Source: Haloactinospora alba (GTDB lineage Bacteria > Actinomycetota > Actinomycetes > Streptosporangiales > Streptosporangiaceae). Taken from it: a stretch of 64,000 nt of DNA. The translations under genes and the position numbers were made by a program. Under the pieces are notes generated by a model, which was not told the DNA's origin, searched no databases, and saw nothing but the letters and a program-made list of their open reading frames with translations. Location: the NCBI RefSeq assembly GCF_006717075.1, contig NZ_VFQC01000003.1, forward strand, positions 124,001 through 188,000, written 5' to 3'. Positions 9,172 through 16,724 of this stretch are shown here, one piece after another; positions within the stretch are counted from its first letter, which is position 1, and each line of letters starts with the position of its first letter.

Positions 9172-10376
9172 GTGGCCGACACCCCCGATGACATCGGCGT
9201 CTACCTCGGCCTGGACGTCGGTAAAGGCGAACACCACGCCCGCGGCGTGACCCCCTCCGGAAAGACCGTGTTCGACAAGCGCCTGCCCAACAGCGAACCC
9301 AAACTCCGCCAGATGCTGGACAAGCTTTCCGCCAAGCACGGCACGGTGCTGGTCGTCGTCGACCAGCCCGCCTCGATCGGCGCGCTTCCGCTGGCTGTGG
9401 CCCGCGATGCCGGCTGCGCGGTGGCCTACCTGCCCGGACTGACCATGCGGCGTGTGGCCGACCTGTATCCCGGCGAGGCCAAGACTGATGCCCGTGATGC
9501 GGCGGTGATCGCTGATGCGGCCCGGGCAATGCCCCACACCTTGGGCGATGTGGCCCCTGATGACGAGACCACCGCCGCGCTGGCCATGATCGTAGGCCAC
9601 GACGACGACCTGGCCGCCGAGGCCACCCGCACCCGCAACCGGCTGCGTGGGCTGCTCACCCAGCTCCACCCCGCCCTGGAGCGCGTCGTGGGCCCCGGAT
9701 GGACCACCCCGCGGTGCTCACGCTCCTTCAGCGCCACCCCACACCTGCGCGTCTGCGCGAGGCCGAACGCGCTGGCCTGCTCGAGCTGATCCGCCCCGAG
9801 GCCCCTCGGATGGCCCAGCGCCTCATCGACGAGATCGTCGCGGCCCTGGACGAACAGACGGTCGTAGTGGCCGGTACCGAGGCTGCGGCCACCGTGATCA
9901 CCAACCTCGCTTCCTCCCTGCACACCACCCTGCAGCAACGCAGCGCCCTGGCCACCGAGGTCGAGACCCTGCTGGAGGCCCACCCTCTTGCGAGGGTCCT
10001 GACCTCGATGCCCGGAACCGGGGTCAGGACCGCAGCCAGGATCGTGATCGAGGTGGGCGACGGCTCGGCCTTTGCCAGTGCGTCCCACCTGGCCTCGTAT
10101 GCCGGGCTTGCGCCCGCCACCCGCGCTTCGGGCACCTCGATCAAGGGCGAACAGCCATCGAAGAGGGGAAACAAGCAGCTCAAACGCGCGCTCTTCCTCT
10201 CCGCGTTCGCCTCGCTGTCGCATCCGCCCTCACGGTCCTACTACGACCGAAAGATCGCCCAGGGCAAACGCCATAACCAGGCCCTGCTCTGCCTGGCACG
10301 TAGACGCTGCGACGTCCTGTTCGCGATGCTGCGCGACGGAACGTTCTACCAACCGCCCACCGCTCTCGCCGCTTGA
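9172..10376 (+). pseudogene. IS110-family transposase, interrupted by a -1 frameshift
   Basis: RNase H-like DEDD transposase plus C-terminal Transposase_20 domain. The N-terminal part shows IGVYLGLDVGKGEHH and later GEAKTDARDAAVIADAAR, both IS110 hallmarks. The C-terminal part shows MPGTGVRTAARIVIEVGD, the helix-hairpin-like region with the catalytic serine domain, and ends RRCDVLFAMLRDGTFY. The two parts are in different frames. A shift at GTG-GGC-CCC-GGA (9688-9699) restores VVGPRMDHPAVLTLL, the family consensus, giving about 401 residues. Either one C has been lost from a C run, or the G-GGC-CCC heptamer is a ribosomal slippage site. The GTG start is chosen for AGGAG five bases upstream. 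Confidence 0.85.
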
Positions 10377-10431
10377 CAAAACCATAGAAGCACCCCCCGG
10401 GCGCTGGGAGATAGTGGCAGCACCCAGGGAA

Positions 10432-10459
10432 GGGGGTGTGCGCCGCCACGCACACCCCC
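10432..10459. repeat. Perfect 11-bp inverted repeat downstream of the IS110 element
   Basis: GGGGGTGTGCG and CGCACACCCCC pair perfectly around a 6-base loop. No U tract follows, so it is not a convincing terminator. Role unknown; it could belong to the element's right flank. Confidence 0.5.
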
Positions 10460-10482
10460 CGTTGCGCGCCCGGGCCAGCGCG

Positions 10483-10539
10483 ATGTCCGTCGAGGAATCA
10501 CGCGCGTGGTTGGAGCGCCGCCTACAGACACTCGAATGA
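10483..10539 (+). pseudogene. Possible C-terminal remnant of an XRE/DUF5753 regulator
   Basis: Eighteen codons, MSVEESRAWLERRLQTLE, lie 12 bases before the DUF397 gene. In actinobacteria DUF397 genes normally follow an XRE-family DUF5753 regulator, whose last helix often looks like this. The rest of such a gene is missing to the left, where the IS110 element now sits, so I infer truncation by the insertion. Too short to be certain. Confidence 0.3.
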
Positions 10540-10551
10540 AGGAAGACGATT

Positions 10552-10746
10552 ATGCTTGCCGCATCCCACCTAAACTTCCGTAAGTCCAGCTACAGCAGCG
10601 CCAAGGGCGAAGATTGTGTGGAAGTCGCCGACACCGGGGCCAGGGCTGCGGTCCGCGACACCCAGAACCGGGGCGCCGGGCACCTGTCGTTCTCCGCCAC
10701 GGAGTGGAAGGCGCTCCTCGACGAGGTCCGCGCCGAGAACCTGTAA
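10552..10746 (+). CDS. DUF397 domain protein
   Basis: Small 64-residue protein with the full DUF397 pattern: FRKSSYSSAKGEDCVEVAD, then VRDTQNRGAGHLSFSATEWKALLDEV. DUF397 proteins are very common in actinomycetes, usually paired with an XRE regulator and linked to developmental control; biochemical role is unclear. GAAGGAAG precedes the ATG at good spacing. Its usual regulator partner appears truncated just upstream. Confidence 0.88.
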   Translation: MLAASHLNFRKSSYSSAKGEDCVEVADTGARAAVRDTQNRGAGHLSFSATEWKALLDEVRAENL

Positions 10747-10787
10747 TCCTTGCCCCGTGACGTCCCCGATCAGGGAACGAACGCAGT

Positions 10788-10822
10788 CAGCCCCTCGGCC
10801 TCGGCCGAGGGGCTGTTGTTGT
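10788..10822 (+). terminator. Strong intrinsic terminator after DUF397 gene
   Basis: CAGCCCCTCGGCC-TC-GGCCGAGGGGCTG forms a perfect 13-bp stem with a 2-base spacer loop followed by TTGTTGTTG. The stem is symmetric, so it could also stop transcripts coming from the right, from the methyltransferase gene. Confidence 0.85.
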
Positions 10823-10935
10823 GTCGGAGGTACCCTGGCATGACCACAAGCGCCTACCGCCCGTTGTGGTTCACTGGGCCAGAACTGCTGGTGTCATCAG
10901 GGGCCGGCCCACCCTCCTCGCGATGCTTCCCGAGG

Positions 10936-11616
10936 TCAGGAGCGGTGTGCTGTGACGATGAGGGTGCCCAGCAGGTCGTTCTCCGGGGCGGGGTGGATCC
11001 GGGAATCAATACTGGTGAAGCCGTGCTCGCGCAGGATGGTGGCCCACGTTTCGGGTTCGTAGGACCATCGGTAGATCCAGGTGCGGCGGCCGGTGAACCC
11101 ACCGCCGTACATCCCCTGTACGCCGTAGCTACCGGGCACGGGTGGCGCGTGGGAGAACACCAGCCGCCCGCCCGGGGCCAACCGGTCATGGATCAACGGC
11201 AGCAATAAGTCAGGATCGGTGAACCACAGCGCGCCCCAGATCGAGTAGATCGCGTCCCAGCGTTGGGACGCGTCAGCGAGGTAGGTACACACGTCGCCCT
11301 GGAGGAACGTGGCACCAGGCAGGTGGCCCCACCTGCTCTGGGCCTGTTCGCACTGCAGAGGTGAGACGTCGACCCCGGTAGCATCGAGCCCTTTGGACGC
11401 TAGGGCGGCGACGGCATTACCGCGACCGAACCCCAGTTCCAGAGTGGACAGCGAGTCCCCCAGGAGCTCGTCGCCGGGACCGTGCCCTTCGTACTGGCAC
11501 CAGCCGAACGCGTTCTTGAGGGCGTCCTCGGGGAGTTCCTCAGCCACGCCTGCGGCGTAGCGGTCCCAGTAGCGCGACATCCCAAAGATGTCCGTGGCGG
11601 CTGCGGACTCGGTCAT
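10936..11616 (-). CDS. Class I SAM-dependent methyltransferase
   Basis: 226-residue Rossmann-fold methyltransferase. Motif I is LELGFGRGNAVAALA (SAM glycine loop), the acidic motif II is ATGVDVSPLQCEQA, and motif post-I includes FLQGDVCTYL. A further conserved patch, YSIWGALWFTDPDLLLPLI, and RLAPGGRLVFSH follow. The substrate cannot be deduced. I chose the ATG starting MTESAAATD; upstream in-frame codons give an unlikely Arg/Cys-rich leader. It lies 126 bases downstream of the Cys-tailed protein gene on the same strand, and both are divergent from an XRE-TPR regulator, so the three probably form one functional unit. Confidence 0.82.
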   Translation of the reverse strand: MTESAAATDIFGMSRYWDRYAAGVAEELPEDALKNAFGWCQYEGHGPGDELLGDSLSTLELGFGRGNAVAALASKGLDATGVDVSPLQCEQAQSRWGHLPGATFLQGDVCTYLADASQRWDAIYSIWGALWFTDPDLLLPLIHDRLAPGGRLVFSHAPPVPGSYGVQGMYGGGFTGRRTWIYRWSYEPETWATILREHGFTSIDSRIHPAPENDLLGTLIVTAHRS

Positions 11617-11742
11617 GTGTGTGAAGCCTTTGTGACGACGGCGGAGCCCACACACTAGCGTCAGCGCGTACGTGGTAATTGGAAGACACACAAAATCGGG
11701 GCCGCACCCCGCAGGTGCGTCCCCGAGGTGATGGAAAAGGGG

Positions 11743-12189
11743 TCAGTGACAGTCGCTTCCCGGGAAGCACGGGGTGCACTTGGCACCGTCACGCTCCCAC
11801 AGTGGCCAGTCGACAGCGAAGCCGTTGTTCTCGATCACGTGGGCAGTCTTCATGACCGATCCGTCGTACTTGAACTCAATCTCGGGCGTGTGCTCCAGGA
11901 ACCCGCCGTTGAAGTGCCGAGCACAGAACTCGCGGTAGTTGACAGTGTCGAGGATGAAGCCGTGAACGGCGATGTCGATGAGCGGACCACATCCCAAGCC
12001 CAGGTGCTGGCCATACTTTTCCATAGCGGTGATCAGGTAGGACACAGCCTGACCGAAGCACCGTTCGGCCATCACACTGTCCCAGGGGTGATCTCGGGTA
12101 AGCAGCGCGATCTCGCGTTGCCACACCTGTGGAGACACGAACTGTCGAGGGTCACGGGTAGCGGTAAGCGCATCCACGTGTGCCGTCAT
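11743..12189 (-). CDS. Uncharacterised 148-aa protein with Cys-rich C-terminus (GRDP/DUF1399-like motif)
   Basis: I do not recognise a characterised family. A central segment, PLIDIAVHGFILDTVNYREFC, resembles the D-x-x-W-H-x-h pattern of DUF1399/glycine-rich-domain-like proteins, with Val replacing Trp. The last residues are KCTPCFPGSDCH: a CxxC followed by a third Cys and terminal His, which could bind metal or be modified. The ATG starting MTAHVDALTATRDP has GGGAGGAAGGAG upstream, though spaced 11 bases. Same strand and probable transcript as the methyltransferase; divergent from the XRE-TPR regulator. Confidence 0.7.
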   Translation of the reverse strand: MTAHVDALTATRDPRQFVSPQVWQREIALLTRDHPWDSVMAERCFGQAVSYLITAMEKYGQHLGLGCGPLIDIAVHGFILDTVNYREFCARHFNGGFLEHTPEIEFKYDGSVMKTAHVIENNGFAVDWPLWERDGAKCTPCFPGSDCH

Positions 12190-12362
12190 GGTTCTGATTC
12201 TCCTTCCTCCCAACGGGCCGGTCCCGCAGGGCGTAGTTCCAGGAGAAGCCACCGGCCACAGGCGAAACAATGCAGCTGTGGCAAGCACACATTGACCCGT
12301 TCGGCAATATTGCTCACCAACCCGCACGGGTACATTCATGATCCCCACCCCCTCCTTGGGAG

Positions 12363-13673
12363 ATGGACGTGACGGTTACCCGAGCCACCCGTGCCCAGAT
12401 CGCCCGCGAGGCCGCTCGTATCCGGGCCGACCAACAGCGCATCGGCGCTCCCGTGTCCGCGATCATCAACGAGATCACCCGAACCTTGCCCATCACATTT
12501 CTGGAAGCATGGCGGTTGGCCTACGGGTGGCCGCGCCGCCACGTCGTCGAAGCTGTTGTCGAGGTCTATCGGTCGGAGGGGCTCGCGCCTCCAGGGATCA
12601 CTACAGCGATGCTGTGCCGATGGGAACACGGGCATGCCCGTCCCGGACCGGAGTACGTCCATGCCCTGGCACGCGTCTACGGGGCGACGCCGGATCACCT
12701 CGGTTTTCCCGCTCCGAGGCACGTGTCGGGGTGGTACGGTCACTACACACCGCAGCGGCAACAGGAGCCTTTCATGCCTGCCGAGTATCCCGAACTCACA
12801 GCCGTCGCCGACAGCGTCGCGCTGAACGGTCCCGGTGCGGGTGCGGATGACCTCGCGAAACATGCTCTGGACTTCTACAGCCAGCGCTACAGCGATTACC
12901 CGCCTCGTGTTCTTGCTGGTGAAGTTGCCCGGTGCCGTTCCCTCCTGGTGGAACAGCAGAGCATCGATTCCCGGCGTGTATTGGGATGGCTGTCCGCGTT
13001 GCTGGGGAACCTCTCCCACCACACCGGAGACGCGGCGAGCGCGCTCATCCACCTCGGCACCGCTACCCGGCTCGGTACCGAGGTGGGGGATACACACTTG
13101 GCCGGGTGGGCTCTGGGAGCCCAGTCCATGGTCACAGTGGGCCAGGACCGGCCGGAAGAGGCATTGGACCTGGCTGACCGGGCGGATACCTATGCCGACA
13201 CGTCGCTGCGTCGGGCACAGGTGGATGCGTGGTGCCGCCTGCGTCCAATGGCGGCGCTTGGTGACGCGGAGAGGCTCGCGCGGACGGTCGCCTCCGCGCG
13301 GCGGCATATGGACACCGCCGAGGAGCAGCCGGGACGGTTCGGGTTCGACAGGGCGGAGTTCGAGTTACACCTGGCCGAGGCCCTGGTGAGCGGGGACCCT
13401 GGTGCATCCGCTTCTCACGCGGAGGCATCTGCCGGGTTGAAGCGTGCGGGCACGCCGGGATGGGCGGCTGCCACAACGGTGCTGGCACGGTCCCATGCCG
13501 CTCGGCGCGAGACTGACGACGCCTGCGCACTGGCCGAGGACGTTCTCGACGCGGTGCCGAACGAGCGGATGCGCTCGACCACCCGCAACCGCCTGAACAC
13601 TCTGCTGGCCGAGCTCGAATCCCAGCGTGTTCCCGGGCAGCAGGTGCGTGACCTCCGGGATCGACTCGCCTGA
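12363..13673 (+). CDS. XRE-family regulator with TPR-like C-terminal domain
   Basis: Protein of about 436 residues. Residues ~45-125 form a helix-turn-helix region (FLEAWRLAYGWPRRHVVEAVVE ... ITTAMLCRWEHGHARPGPEYVHALARVYG), with the W-E-x-G-x-x-x-P signature of actinobacterial XRE regulators. The remainder is an all-helical, Ala-rich array resembling TPR repeats (ALLGNLSHHTGDAASALIHL and similar), which in related regulators binds small ligands or peptides. GGGAG sits one base from the ATG but six bases from an in-frame GTG two codons later, so translation may start at 12369. It diverges from the Cys-tailed protein gene and likely controls that operon. Confidence 0.82.
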   Translation: MDVTVTRATRAQIAREAARIRADQQRIGAPVSAIINEITRTLPITFLEAWRLAYGWPRRHVVEAVVEVYRSEGLAPPGITTAMLCRWEHGHARPGPEYVHALARVYGATPDHLGFPAPRHVSGWYGHYTPQRQQEPFMPAEYPELTAVADSVALNGPGAGADDLAKHALDFYSQRYSDYPPRVLAGEVARCRSLLVEQQSIDSRRVLGWLSALLGNLSHHTGDAASALIHLGTATRLGTEVGDTHLAGWALGAQSMVTVGQDRPEEALDLADRADTYADTSLRRAQVDAWCRLRPMAALGDAERLARTVASARRHMDTAEEQPGRFGFDRAEFELHLAEALVSGDPGASASHAEASAGLKRAGTPGWAAATTVLARSHAARRETDDACALAEDVLDAVPNERMRSTTRNRLNTLLAELESQRVPGQQVRDLRDRLA

Positions 13674-13840
13674 GACCACGGGGCATGGTGCGTGATCCGA
13701 ACTCGGAAACAAAGAGAGATCCTGAACCTACCCAGTCTCTAAGTAGGGTCCCTGCTACTTCGGGACAGCTATCGCTTATCCGGCTCCCACTCGCCGGGAG
13801 CCTGCGGTTTCCCAGGACACTACACCGCTCAGAGCCACAC
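13674..13840. other. Intergenic spacer before the duplicated tRNA block
   Basis: No gene is supported. CAGAGC just before the repeat (13830-13835) also occurs in the intact tRNA D-arm, hinting that a longer piece of tRNA once stood here. Confidence 0.4.
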
Positions 13841-13884
13841 GCCTTGTAAGCGATAGGTTAGGGGTTCGATTCCCCTCGTCGGCT
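13841..13884 (+). pseudogene. tRNA-Thr fragment (3' half)
   Basis: Identical to the anticodon-loop-to-acceptor part of the intact tRNA-Thr: GCCTTGTAAG through CGTCGGCT. The 5' half is replaced by unrelated sequence (CTCAGAGCCACAC), so it cannot fold into a tRNA. It is the right-hand end of the duplicated block. Confidence 0.9.
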
Positions 13885-13920
13885 CTTCTGCTGACATGGT
13901 TCCAGATCACGGGCGAAACG

Positions 13921-13961
13921 ACGGCGGCAGTCCGGGGTGCTCCCGGGTGGCCGCCGTTTTT
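13921..13961 (+). terminator. Second copy of the tRNA-Thr terminator
   Basis: Same ACGGCGGC/GCCGCCGT stem and T tract as at 8028-8068, carried within the perfect duplication. Here it follows only a tRNA fragment. Confidence 0.75.
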
Positions 13962-13975
13962 GTTGGTGTGGTCGG

Positions 13976-14149
13976 GGCGGTACCTGCTCGTTGTCGGTGC
14001 CGCGGTTGTCGGTCCGGAGCGTGCCGCACGGGTGTGGTCCTTCCCTCCGGTGAACCAGATGTCCGGGCGGTCGCGTAGTGCCAGGTAGATCGCGTGTCGG
14101 GTTGGTCTGCTCGGTCGGGGCGCGTCGTTCCCTGTTTTCCCGCGGAGTG
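13976..14149. other. Spacer between tRNA fragment and array C
   Basis: About 137 bp here have no counterpart in copy A, followed by ~37 bp matching 8083-8117. No gene is supported. Confidence 0.4.
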
Positions 14150-14361
14150 GAGTCCATTCCCACATGCATGGGCAGCATCAGATCACCGCCCCCGATGGAG
14201 AGCCTCTCCAGGGGTCATCCCCGCGTGCGCGGGGAGCATCCGCCCCTCGGATAGTTCGGGTGATGACCGCGGGGTCCATCCCCGCGTGCGCGGGGAGCAT
14301 CGTACCGCCGGGTTCACGTGCCACCGGAGCGCGGGTCCATCCCCGCGTGCGCGGGGAGCAT
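14150..14361 (-). CRISPR. CRISPR array C, type I-E-like, 4 repeats and 3 spacers
   Basis: 29-bp repeats start at 14150, 14211, 14272 and 14333, with three 32-bp spacers. The two right-hand repeats equal the array A consensus; the second has lost one C near its start; the leftmost is strongly decayed (CCCACATGCATGGG stem). Decay on the left again places the leader on the right and crRNA transcription on the minus strand. None of its spacers matches array A, although both flanks are homologous. Confidence 0.92.
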
Positions 14362-14636
14362 CTCTCTGACCTGGTCTTCTAGGTCGCGCGCATGCCCGTG
14401 CGTGCAACTTCTGGATATTCGGACATAGCACGCACACCCCTCAAAAACGGACCACTGCTAGGCGGCGCGGCATCCACCACCGCGGCGAGGACAGGAGACC
14501 ACATCCGTCCTCACGACGCACACCCTGCCGGACACGATCACGCGCGATCCCGTTGGGACACCGAGGCTGAGAACGCGACCAGACTCCCGCCCGTGTGTGT
14601 ACCCGCTGCCAGCACAGCTCACAGATGACCTCACCC
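14362..14636 (-). promoter_or_regulatory. Conserved leader of CRISPR array C
   Basis: Homologue of the array A leader, about 90% identical, beginning CTCTCTGACCTGGTC directly beside the intact repeat. No gene is supported in it. Confidence 0.65.
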
Positions 14637-14665
14637 GGCCCCATCTCCACATGCGTGGGGCTCAC
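14637..14665 (-). repeat. Single degenerate CRISPR repeat (counterpart of remnant B)
   Basis: Matches the left repeat of remnant B: GGCCCCAT, a CTCCACATGCGTGGGG stem region, and CTCAC. Here no second repeat follows after 32 bp, so this is a solitary terminal repeat and the end of detectable homology between the two modules. Confidence 0.7.
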
Positions 14666-14793
14666 AGCGCTGCCGGGGCGTCACCGCGGCCTCCGGCAAG
14701 CCCGCCGTGCCATGGGGCGACGGCAGCGGCCACTGCCGTTCATGGAGGTCAGTGGCCAGCGCCTCTGCTGGTGGTGCCCGGGAGCGCCTCGGT

Positions 14794-15141
14794 TCAGCGG
14801 TGGCTCAGGACGTTGACCACCCGGCCGTTCGGGTCGACGGCGAAGAACCGGCGCACACCCCACTCCTCGTCCTGCAACGGGTGCACGATCTCCGCTCCGC
14901 TGTCGAGCACGGCCGCGTACACCGCGTCGACGTCCTCCACCTCAATGCTGATGTCGGGCCGGACGGGCGCGGTCTCGTCGCGGCTCATGAGAATGACCTG
15001 CGCGGTCGGGTTGGAGGGGGAGGCCAGCGTCATGACCCAGCCCAGGTTCATGACCTCCTCCAGCCCCAGACGGCCGTAGAAGTCGCGGCTCTCCTCCATG
15101 GCTTGCGACCCGATGTCGGGTACGACGCGGCGGACGGACAC
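14794..15141 (-). CDS. VOC-family (glyoxalase/bleomycin-resistance-like) protein
   Basis: 115-residue vicinal-oxygen-chelate protein made of two beta-alpha-beta-beta-beta units. The first spans VSVRRVVPDIGSQAMEESRDFYGRLGLEEV; the second contains ISIEVEDVDAVYAAVLDSGAEIV and ends with FAVDPNGRVVNVLSHR. Small stand-alone VOC proteins include lyases, dioxygenases and antibiotic-binding proteins; the substrate here is unknown. The GTG start is chosen because GAGGAG lies seven bases upstream. It is the first ordinary gene to the right of the CRISPR module. Confidence 0.85.
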   Translation of the reverse strand: MSVRRVVPDIGSQAMEESRDFYGRLGLEEVMNLGWVMTLASPSNPTAQVILMSRDETAPVRPDISIEVEDVDAVYAAVLDSGAEIVHPLQDEEWGVRRFFAVDPNGRVVNVLSHR

Positions 15142-15286
15142 CAGTGGCTCCTCTCGGCGGACGGAAGTACGTGTCACCGGACCCTCGCAGACGGCTGTGA
15201 CATGTTCCCGCCGCGACCCGCGTCCGCGACAGGTGCCGGAGCCGGTGAACGGGGCCTTCCGAGGGAGCGGACCCCCGTCGGGCGCC

Positions 15287-15765
15287 TCACTCGACGGTGA
15301 TGTCGGCGGTGCTCTCCCGCCCGTCGGTGACGACGACGCCGGTCACCTCGCCGGTACCCCCGCCGCTCCCGTCCTCGGGGCAGTGGGCGGTGAGGGTGTA
15401 CGTCGCTGGAGGCAGGGGCCAGTGGTAGCGGCCGTCGGCGCCGGTGAGCACGCCGATCTCCGGCACCGGCGGCGCCGGATGGGAGGTCGCCTCGGGTGAG
15501 ATCCCGCAGTTCTCCAGTGGGTCCCGTCGGTGGTGGCGACCCGGCCCGACACGCCCCCGTCCCGCTGCGGTCCCGGTGGGGAGCCGGGTGCGCCCGGCTC
15601 GTGGGAGACCGGCTCGTCACCCGCCGGGGGAGGAGAGCTCGGACCGCCGCCCGCTGGGGACACCGCTGGGGAAGCGGTGGGGTCGGGTTCCTGCTCGGCG
15701 CATCCGGCGGCGGTGCCTGTCAGCACGCACGCCGCGACGGCCGCCGGTGTCAGCCACGGTCTCAT
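15287..15765 (-). pseudogene. Lipoprotein with carboxypeptidase-regulatory-like domain, one-base frameshift
   Basis: The N-terminal frame encodes a lipoprotein signal (AAVAACVLTGTAAGC) and a Pro/Ser/Gly-rich linker, then VSGRVATTDGTH. The same strand one frame over continues LENCGISPEATSHP, EIGVLTGADGRYHWPLPPA, TYTLTAHCPEDG and STADITVE-stop, a clear beta-sandwich of the carboxypeptidase-regulatory type. Adding one C at 15519-15521 (GGGACC-CACTGG to GGGACC-CCACTGG) joins them into 159 residues. GGGAGG stands just before the ATG. The intact downstream frame suggests a very recent lesion or a sequencing under-call rather than an old pseudogene. Confidence 0.8.
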
Positions 15766-15988
15766 CGCACCTCCCGGTGCCTCATCCTGTGCTCCTGGGA
15801 CCGTCCTGGGCAACGGGGAGGTGGGAAGCCGCTGGTGACCGAATCGCGGCGGGGAGCTGATCACCACGGTGGGGCGCGGTCGGCCGTGTCACGGGAGCGG
15901 GCGGGTCTGGCCGAGTGCTGGCGCCGACCGGCGGGACCCCTGTCCTCGTGGGGCGCTGCCCGCGGAGAGCTGTGTAGGATCCGTGCTT

Positions 15989-16624
15989 ATGGACACGGCG
16001 TTGTTGATGGGGTTCGCGGCGGCGGCGTTCGTGCTGAGTATCGTGCCGGGACCGGACATGATGTTCATCGTCGCCCACGCGGCCACGGGCGGCCGGCGGG
16101 GCGGTCTGGTCGCCGCCGCGGGCATGTCCACCGGTGTGGTGGGACACACCCTGGCGGTCGCTTTCGGTCTCGGCGCGGTCATTCAGGCCGCCCCGGCGGC
16201 TCTGGACGCCGTGCGGGTCGTGGGCGCGCTTTTCCTGGTCTACCTCGCGGTCAGCACGTGGCGGGCCAGCCGCTCCCACCAGGAGAACCCGCCCGAACCC
16301 CGGAACCAGTCGCTGGGCAGGGTCTACGCGATGGCGGCGTTGACCAACCTGGCCAACCCCAAGGTGGTGCTGTTCTACCTGGCGTTCCTGCCCCAGTTCC
16401 TCACCACGGGAGCGGGCAGCTGGCCGGTCACCGTCCAGCTCCTGACGCTCGGCGCCGTGCTCCTCGCCGTCGGCCTGGCCGTGGACGCCTTCGTCGGCGT
16501 GCTGGCCGGGACCCTGTCCGAACGTCTGCTGTGGCGGGGCAGCGCGTTCCGTCGCTGGCTGGACCGCACGGCCGCCGTCGTGTTCGGGGGACTCGCCGCC
16601 CGTATCGCCCTCGACGCCCGGTAG
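15989..16624 (+). CDS. LysE-family amino acid/metabolite exporter
   Basis: 211-residue membrane protein of the LysE/RhtB superfamily, which exports amino acids or related small molecules by proton antiport. The diagnostic N-terminal motif is present: FVLSIVPGPDMMFIVAHAATGG RRGGL, with the paired GPDM. Six membrane segments can be traced, including GMSTGVVGHTLAVAFGLGAVI, LFLVYLAVSTW, VLFYLAFLPQF and LLTLGAVLLAVGLAVDAFVGV. NLANPKVVLFYLAFLPQF is the typical central motif. An AGGA lies nine bases before the ATG. Substrate unknown. Confidence 0.9.
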   Translation: MDTALLMGFAAAAFVLSIVPGPDMMFIVAHAATGGRRGGLVAAAGMSTGVVGHTLAVAFGLGAVIQAAPAALDAVRVVGALFLVYLAVSTWRASRSHQENPPEPRNQSLGRVYAMAALTNLANPKVVLFYLAFLPQFLTTGAGSWPVTVQLLTLGAVLLAVGLAVDAFVGVLAGTLSERLLWRGSAFRRWLDRTAAVVFGGLAARIALDAR

Positions 16625-16724
16625 CCCGCCGTCCACGCGTCACACGCGTCCGTTGACGGGCGGGGCTCGTCGCCGCGGGTCCGGCTGCGGTCGTCGGACC
16701 CACCCGCCGGCCTGTCGGCGTGTG

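Larger units (their letters stand above)
8960..10393 (+). mobile_element. IS110-family insertion sequence (ends approximate)
   Basis: The element contains one DEDD-type transposase reading frame, a structured left non-coding region and a very short right end, as usual for IS110-group elements, which lack terminal inverted repeats. A 10-bp direct repeat ATAGAAGCAC occurs at 9072-9081 and 10384-10393, eight bases past the stop, and may mark core sequences. It lies between the CRISPR remnant and what looks like a truncated regulator gene. Confidence 0.6.
13841..13975 (+). repeat. Direct repeat copy B: tRNA-Thr 3' half plus terminator (135 bp)
   Basis: By eye identical to 7948-8082, including the intrinsic terminator. 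After 13975 the two copies diverge for ~137 bp, then resemble each other again (TCGTTCCCTG...CGCGGA) up to the distal CRISPR repeat. The duplication therefore extends through the whole tRNA-terminator-array-leader module. Confidence 0.9.

Noticed and set aside
7919-13884. Complete integrative element with attL and attR
   Set aside because: The tRNA-anchored direct repeat suggests it, but no integrase, excisionase or replication gene is found between the copies, and homology extends past the repeats into the CRISPR modules, so duplication explains it at least as well.
13858-14437. Open frames through the second array
   Set aside because: Same explanation: repeat-derived peptides with no ribosome-binding site.
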